From Cellulomonas sp. Root930 (GTDB lineage: Bacteria; Actinomycetota; Actinomycetes; Actinomycetales; Cellulomonadaceae), in assembly GCA_001429255.1 (NCBI GenBank), contig LMJI01000001.1, positions 3,256,266 through 3,320,265 of the forward strand: a stretch of 64,000 nt of DNA. The letters are read 5' to 3'. The first letter of the stretch is position 1; every line of letters starts with the position of its first letter. The notes beneath the pieces are model-generated. The model saw only the letters and a list, made by a program, of their open reading frames with translations. It ran no database searches and was not told where the DNA came from. Shown piece by piece: positions 60,158 through 64,000 of the stretch. The translations under genes and the position numbers were made by a program.

Positions 60158-61055
60158 CACATCCGCCCCGGCGACGACACAGCCGCGGCGCACGACGGAC
60201 GACGACCTCGCCGCGGGGCTCGACGCCCTCGAGACCCCGATCGAGACGGCCCACACCTCGGCATGGGCTGCCGCGTGGCGCGCGATCTGGCCGGTGCTCG
60301 CCGCGCTCGGCGCGATCCTCGTCGTGTGGCAGGTGGCCTACCAGCTCGAGCTCAAGCCTCCGTACGCGCTGCCCAGCCCTGCGGACACGTGGCAGACGCT
60401 CCTGGGCACGATCCAGGACGGGTCGGCCTGGCGTGCGGTCACCCTCAGCGTGCAGCGGGCTGCGGTCGGCTTCGCGATGTCGGTCGTCGTCGGCGTGGCG
60501 ATCGGGGTGTCGCTGGCCGCCTCCCCGCTGCTGCGGCGCGCGTTCGGCCCGATCATCACCGGCCTGCAGTCGCTGCCGTCGGTGGCCTGGGTGCCGGCGG
60601 CGATCATCTGGTTCCAGCTCACCGACGCGACCATGTACGCGGTCATCCTGCTCGGCGCCGTCCCGTCCATCGTCAACGGACTGCTCGCCGGGACCGACCA
60701 GGTGCCGCCGCTGTACCTGCGCGTGGGCCAGGTGCTCGGCGCCACCGGCTGGACGCGGATCCGCTTCGTGCTCCTGCCCGCCGCGCTGCCCGGCTTCCTC
60801 GGCGGGCTGAAGCAGGGCTGGGCGTTCGCGTGGCGTTCGCTCATGGCCGCCGAGCTGATCGTGCAGACCGGCCTCGGCACCGGGCTGGGTCAGATCCTCG
60901 ACCTCGGCCGCGTGACCAGCGACATGTCCCTGGTCATCGCGTCGATCGGGCTCATCTTCCTGGTGGGCATCGTCATCGAGCTCGTGGTCTTCGCCCCCCT
61001 CGAGCGGCACGTGCTGCACTCCCGCGGACTGACCGGGCAGGCCTCCTCGCGCTAG
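60147..61055 (+). CDS. ssuC: Sulfonate-type ABC transporter permease (SsuC-like)
   Basis: 302 aa. A ~45-residue cytoplasmic start, then about six helices (AIWPVLAALGAILVVWQVAYQL first) and the ATPase-contact segment GATGWTRIRFVLLPAALPGFLGGLKQGWAFAWRSLMAAELI, characteristic of SsuC/TauC. It completes the ssuABC unit. The stop shares a CTAG palindrome with the convergent hydrolase gene, so the two end codons overlap. Confidence 0.9.
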   Translation: MATDTSAPATTQPRRTTDDDLAAGLDALETPIETAHTSAWAAAWRAIWPVLAALGAILVVWQVAYQLELKPPYALPSPADTWQTLLGTIQDGSAWRAVTLSVQRAAVGFAMSVVVGVAIGVSLAASPLLRRAFGPIITGLQSLPSVAWVPAAIIWFQLTDATMYAVILLGAVPSIVNGLLAGTDQVPPLYLRVGQVLGATGWTRIRFVLLPAALPGFLGGLKQGWAFAWRSLMAAELIVQTGLGTGLGQILDLGRVTSDMSLVIASIGLIFLVGIVIELVVFAPLERHVLHSRGLTGQASSR

Positions 61056-62185
61056 CCGTCCGCGCGGCTCGGGAAGCACATGTCGCACCAGTGGTAGCCG
61101 GCAGGTCGGGCACCCACCGGCCACCGGTTGCGCGCAGCGATCTTCGACACCCACGCGCACGGGTGGTCCAGCGAGTGCGTCTCGCGCGTGCGCCGGTTGG
61201 CCAGCAGCCGCTCGCTGTCCGACGAGACCGTCACGCCGCACTCCGGCCGGCTGCCCAGCCGGTGGAAGCCGCCGAGGAACCCGCCCGCGAAGAACTCCTG
61301 CTCCGGCGTGAGGTCCAGGTCGGGGGGCACCAGGGACGACGGCACCTCGACGGCGAGGTTCGTCGCGAGCTCCGGCGGGAGGTACCGGGCGAAGAACATG
61401 GTCAGCAGGTCCGCGGTCGCCGCGGCGATCTCCGAGCACGAGCCGCTCCCCGGACGGCACGGGACGTCGATCTGGCTGCTCAGGTAGTCCCAGTGCTCAC
61501 CTTCGTCGAACACGACCCGGTGCCGCGGCCGGTGCATCGCCTGCCACTGGGCCTCGGTGAGCTGGCTGAACAGGTCGAAGCCGAGGCCCCACATCAGCAG
61601 GGTCGGCATGTCGAGCAACGGCAGTGGGAACGGCTCAGCCCCGAACCAGTCCTGCCACCCGCCGCTCAGTCCGGCATAGGCACTGACCGGACGGCCGACG
61701 GCGAAGCGGGCACCGAGCATCGCCCCGAAGCTGTGCCCGACGACGCCGGTGGCCGGCGGCGGCAGGAGGACGTCGGCGTGCTCCCACCCGGAACGCGCCC
61801 ACGTGAGCACCGCGTCGAGGGTGGCCTCGTCCGGATGACCCGGCACGGACGGGTTGTTGCCGCCCTCGTTGCCGGCCAGCCGGGGCACCACGACCACGTA
61901 GCCGCTGCGCGCCAGGAACGCCGGGATGAGGAACCAGCGCAGGTAGTGGTCGGCATCCTGCTGGCAGTGCCCGTGCGCGAAGAGGATCAGCGGGTACCGG
62001 CCGCACCCCTCGAGGAGCGGTGCCGACTCCACCGCGCCGTCGAGGCTCGGGAAGAAGATGCGCAGGTCCACCGGCGCACCGTCCGCCGGCCCGAGCGAGC
62101 GGACTCCCCAGAACACGGGGGCGAGGGCCTGCGGCTGCCACCCGATGGGGCAGCTGGCCGGTGGTGGAACGGGGCTGTCGACCAC
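61052..62185 (-). CDS. Alpha/beta-hydrolase with Cys-rich C-terminus
   Basis: 377 aa. Alpha/beta-hydrolase of the chlorophyllase / PAF-acetylhydrolase-like type: YPLILFAHGHCQQDADHYLRWF, nucleophile Ser in VVGHSFGAMLGARF, and a late His in FDEGEHWDYLSSQ. No signal peptide. After ~residue 280 comes an unusual tail with SDSERLLANRRTRETHSLDHPCAW and GYHWCDMCFPS, whose Cys/His pattern could bind a metal. GTG start. Substrate unknown. Confidence 0.75.
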   Translation of the reverse strand: MVDSPVPPPASCPIGWQPQALAPVFWGVRSLGPADGAPVDLRIFFPSLDGAVESAPLLEGCGRYPLILFAHGHCQQDADHYLRWFLIPAFLARSGYVVVVPRLAGNEGGNNPSVPGHPDEATLDAVLTWARSGWEHADVLLPPPATGVVGHSFGAMLGARFAVGRPVSAYAGLSGGWQDWFGAEPFPLPLLDMPTLLMWGLGFDLFSQLTEAQWQAMHRPRHRVVFDEGEHWDYLSSQIDVPCRPGSGSCSEIAAATADLLTMFFARYLPPELATNLAVEVPSSLVPPDLDLTPEQEFFAGGFLGGFHRLGSRPECGVTVSSDSERLLANRRTRETHSLDHPCAWVSKIAARNRWPVGARPAGYHWCDMCFPSRADG

Positions 62186-62267
62186 CCGACCAGTGTCCTG
62201 CCACGGAAGAGCCGAGGGGAAGGGCGCCGGCCGCGGTGCCCGACGTCAGTCACTCCTCCACCTGGTG

Positions 62268-62450
62268 TCAGGACAGGACCGAACGGGCCCTCCGAGCCGT
62301 CCCCTCGATGGCGTGCAGGCCGCGAGAGGCCATGGTCGGCCCGTCCTTCTCGAGCCGCTCTGCCAGCCGGCGGGCGAGCGACCCGACCACGGGCAGCAGG
62401 ATCGCGGCGATGAGGAACAGGCGGACGCGCCTGAACAGGAATGCCCACAT
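62268..62450 (-). CDS. Small single-helix membrane protein
   Basis: 60 aa. A basic N-terminus and one helix (FLIAAILLPVVGSLA) are followed by a charged amphipathic segment (RRLAERLEKDGPTMASRGL). GGAGGTCACC immediately before the ATG is a good ribosome site. Forty bases downstream of the SDR gene on the same strand, so probably cotranscribed. No known family recognised. Confidence 0.6.
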   Translation of the reverse strand: MWAFLFRRVRLFLIAAILLPVVGSLARRLAERLEKDGPTMASRGLHAIEGTARRARSVLS

Positions 62451-62489
62451 GGTGACCTCCGGTCATCGGGGTGAAGTGCGGACCGTGCC

Positions 62490-63344
62490 TCAGAAGACGG
62501 GCTTGCCGCCGGTGACACCGAGGACGGTCCCGGACACGTACGACGCGGTCGAGTCGGCTGCGAGGAACACGAAGGCGGGGGCGACCTCCGCGGGCTGACC
62601 GGCACGCCCGAGCGGGGTGTCGGCGCCGAACTTCTCGACCTTCTCGGGGAACTGGGTGGCGGGCTGCAGCGGGGTCCAGATCGGGCCCGGCGCCACGGCG
62701 TTCACCCGGATGCCGCGCGAGCCCACCTCGGCGGCCAGGTTGACCGTGAAGTTGTTGATGGCGGCTTTCGTCGACGCGTAGTCCAGCAGCGTCTCCGAGG
62801 GCTGGTACGCCTGGATGGACGAGTTGTTGAGGATCACGGCGCCTTCCCCCAGGTGCTCCAGCGCGGTCTGGGTGACCCAGAACAGCGCGTAGAGGTTCGT
62901 CTTGAACGTCCGGTCGAGATCGTCCGACGTGATGTCCGCGATCGACTCGCGACGAGCCATCTGGAACCCGGCGTTGTTCACCAGGATGTCGAGGCCACCG
63001 AGCTCGGTGACCGCCGTGGTCACGGCTCCGCGCGCGGACGACTCGTCGGTCAGGTCGGTCGGGATGAGCACGCACGTCCGCCCGGCCTGCTCCACCCACC
63101 GCCGGGTCTCGTCGGCGTCCGCCTGCTCCTCCGGCAGGTAGACCACGGCGACGTCGGCTCCCTCGCGGGCGAAGGCGAGCGCGACAGCCCGGCCGATGCC
63201 GGAGTCGCCGCCGGTGATGAGGGCCCGGCGACCGGTGAGCAGACCGTGCCCCTCGTAGCTCGACTCCCCGTGGTCGGGAGCGGGGTTCATCGGTGCGGTG
63301 AGGCCGGGCGGCTGCTGCTGCTGGGCGGGGAACTGCTCGGTCAC
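62490..63344 (-). CDS. SDR-family oxidoreductase, stress-type (YhdF/YghA-like)
   Basis: 284 aa. A Gln/Pro-rich N-terminal extension (FPAQQQQPPGLTAPMNPAPDHGESSYEGHGLLTGRRA) typical of the YhdF/YdaD general-stress subgroup precedes the Rossmann fold: TGGDSGIGRAVALAFAREG, NNAG, catalytic Tyr/Lys in LDYASTKAA, PGPIWTPLQP and the C-terminal SYVSGTVLGVTGGKP. NAD(P)-dependent alcohol or aldehyde oxidation or reduction; substrate unknown. GTG start with AGGAG six bases upstream. Confidence 0.87.
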   Translation of the reverse strand: MTEQFPAQQQQPPGLTAPMNPAPDHGESSYEGHGLLTGRRALITGGDSGIGRAVALAFAREGADVAVVYLPEEQADADETRRWVEQAGRTCVLIPTDLTDESSARGAVTTAVTELGGLDILVNNAGFQMARRESIADITSDDLDRTFKTNLYALFWVTQTALEHLGEGAVILNNSSIQAYQPSETLLDYASTKAAINNFTVNLAAEVGSRGIRVNAVAPGPIWTPLQPATQFPEKVEKFGADTPLGRAGQPAEVAPAFVFLAADSTASYVSGTVLGVTGGKPVF

Positions 63345-63437
63345 GTGTGCTCCTGCGGGTCGGTCACCCTGCGCCGGCTGCTTCGGCCACGGCTCATCGT
63401 CATCCAGGGCGCGGCCGCGTGCACCCTGAGAACGGCG

Positions 63438-63467
63438 AGAGCGGCCCGCCGGACGGCGGGCCGCTCT
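63438..63467 (-). terminator. Terminator of the GlsB-like gene
   Basis: AGAGCGGCCCGCC (63438-63450) pairs perfectly with GGCGGGCCGCTCT (63455-63467) around GGAC. It lies 12 bases after the stop of the minus-strand gene that begins at 63743. No U-tract, as elsewhere in the window. Confidence 0.78.
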
Positions 63468-63479
63468 GGTGCCGCTGCG

Positions 63480-63743
63480 TCAGCGGCGACGGCCCGAGCC
63501 GGCGACGATGGCCACGCCGATCGCGGCGAGGACGACCTGGAAGACCAGCTCGATCCAGTCGATGCCGTCGGTGGTCTGCACGCCGACCAGGCCGGCGAGC
63601 CATGTGCCCAGGAGGGCCGCGACGATGCCGACGATGATGGTGACGAGGATCGAGATGTTCTGCTTGCCGCGCACGAGCAGTCGGCCGAGGACGCCGATGA
63701 TGGCGCCGATGATGATGGCGGAGATGATTCCTGCGGGGGTCAT
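63480..63743 (-). CDS. GlsB/YeaQ/YmgE-family membrane protein
   Basis: 87 aa, three membrane helices with the family's Gly-rich pattern: GIISAIIIGAIIGVLGRLLV, ILVTIIVGIVAALLGTWLAG and LVFQVVLAAIGVAIVAG. A transglycosylase-associated-type protein linked to envelope or acid stress. GAGGAG lies upstream of the ATG. Together with the SDR and small membrane protein it suggests a stress-related patch. Biochemical role unknown. Confidence 0.87.
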   Translation of the reverse strand: MTPAGIISAIIIGAIIGVLGRLLVRGKQNISILVTIIVGIVAALLGTWLAGLVGVQTTDGIDWIELVFQVVLAAIGVAIVAGSGRRR

Positions 63744-63953
63744 GGGGTGATCTCCTCGGTGTGTAAAAGGCGTCGGATCCGGCGCCGAGTGAATCTAGGG
63801 GCATTTCGACGGGTTCGCGCGCTGAAACGAAAGGCACCCACTCCGAGCGGCCGTCCGCGGGGCACCTGACCAGGCACTGCGTCTCCCGCCGCGCGCCGGC
63901 GCCGGACCCGTCCTACGCTCGCCTCTCGCAGAAGCCGCGACGAGGAGGTCGAG

Positions 63954-64000
63954 ATGCACAGCGACGACAGGATCGTCCACGACACCGGTGACGACCGCCC
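63954..64000 (+). CDS. Start of a gene cut off by the right edge
   Basis: ATG with GAGGAGG six bases upstream, the strongest ribosome site nearby, opening 15 codons (MHSDDRIVHDTGDD...) that run off the window. A TACGCT at 63914-63919 may be its -10. The visible part is acidic and too short for identification. The 210 bp between this start and the divergent GlsB-like gene hold no other feature I can support. Confidence 0.5.
   Translation, partial: MHSDDRIVHDTGDDR

Noticed and set aside
1..64000. tRNA/rRNA genes, insertion sequences, prophage or CRISPR arrays
   Set aside because: No cloverleaf with a CCA-type acceptor, rRNA motif, transposase, integrase or regular repeat-spacer array was recognised on either strand.

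Overview
The window is about 73% G+C, densely coded, and uses many GTG starts and ATGA/GTGA overlaps. With lipoproteins, GH32/GH68/GH26 enzymes, DUF6766 and Cys-rich leader peptides, this points to an actinobacterial chromosome, probably Micrococcales (Cellulomonas-like; an inference, as there is no rRNA or other marker here). I saw no tRNA, rRNA, CRISPR array, transposase or phage gene.

Region 1 (1-9.5 kb) is the most unusual part: what looks like a self-contained sigma-54 island. It has the 3' part of rpoN, a pair of matching 12-bp palindromes 43 bp apart (candidate activator sites), a canonical GG-N10-GC (-24/-12) promoter, a seven-gene operon of mostly unknown function, and a convergent sigma-54 activator with an intact GAFTGA loop. 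The operon encodes two paralogous acidic proteins with glycine-rich helices, a HEVGH metallopeptidase-like protein, a 508-aa unknown, an alpha-oxoamine-synthase-like PLP enzyme, an amidohydrolase and a 211-aa unknown. Sigma-54 is generally considered absent or very rare in Actinobacteria.

Region 2 (9.8-22.2 kb) handles fructan: a secreted levansucrase and a lipoprotein GH32 on the minus strand, a choice-of-anchor L-like secreted protein, then a LacI-controlled plus-strand operon (regulator, sugar ABC importer, cytoplasmic GH32-like enzyme, secreted levanase).

Region 3 (22.2-34.6 kb) is mixed housekeeping: a K+/H+ antiporter, a YyaL-type protein, a terpene-cyclase-like toroid protein, a lipoprotein with a 27-aa membrane peptide and DUF6766 protein, a phosphotransferase, a TPR protein, a CGNR regulator, an EamA exporter, a cysteine dioxygenase-rhodanese operon behind a Cys-rich leader peptide, and gamma-glutamyltransferase.

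Region 4 (34.6-39.5 kb) is a polysaccharide operon (membrane GT2 synthase, anchored GH26 glycanase, UDP-glucose dehydrogenase) behind a long, strongly structured 5' leader.

Region 5 (39.6-61.1 kb) is a sulfur-scavenging regulon: ssuE and a flavin reductase, then a run of 14 minus-strand genes (40.8-56.3 kb) with four flavin-dependent monooxygenases, amino-acid-type and peptide-type ABC importers, an FAD amine oxidase, DUF1684 and GNAT proteins. On the plus strand is an ssuABC-like operon. Both arms start with Cys-rich leader peptides, so the regulon is probably tuned by cysteine supply through attenuation.

Region 6 (61-64 kb) has an alpha/beta hydrolase, a small membrane protein, a stress-type SDR, a GlsB-type membrane protein, and the first 15 codons of a gene running off the right edge.
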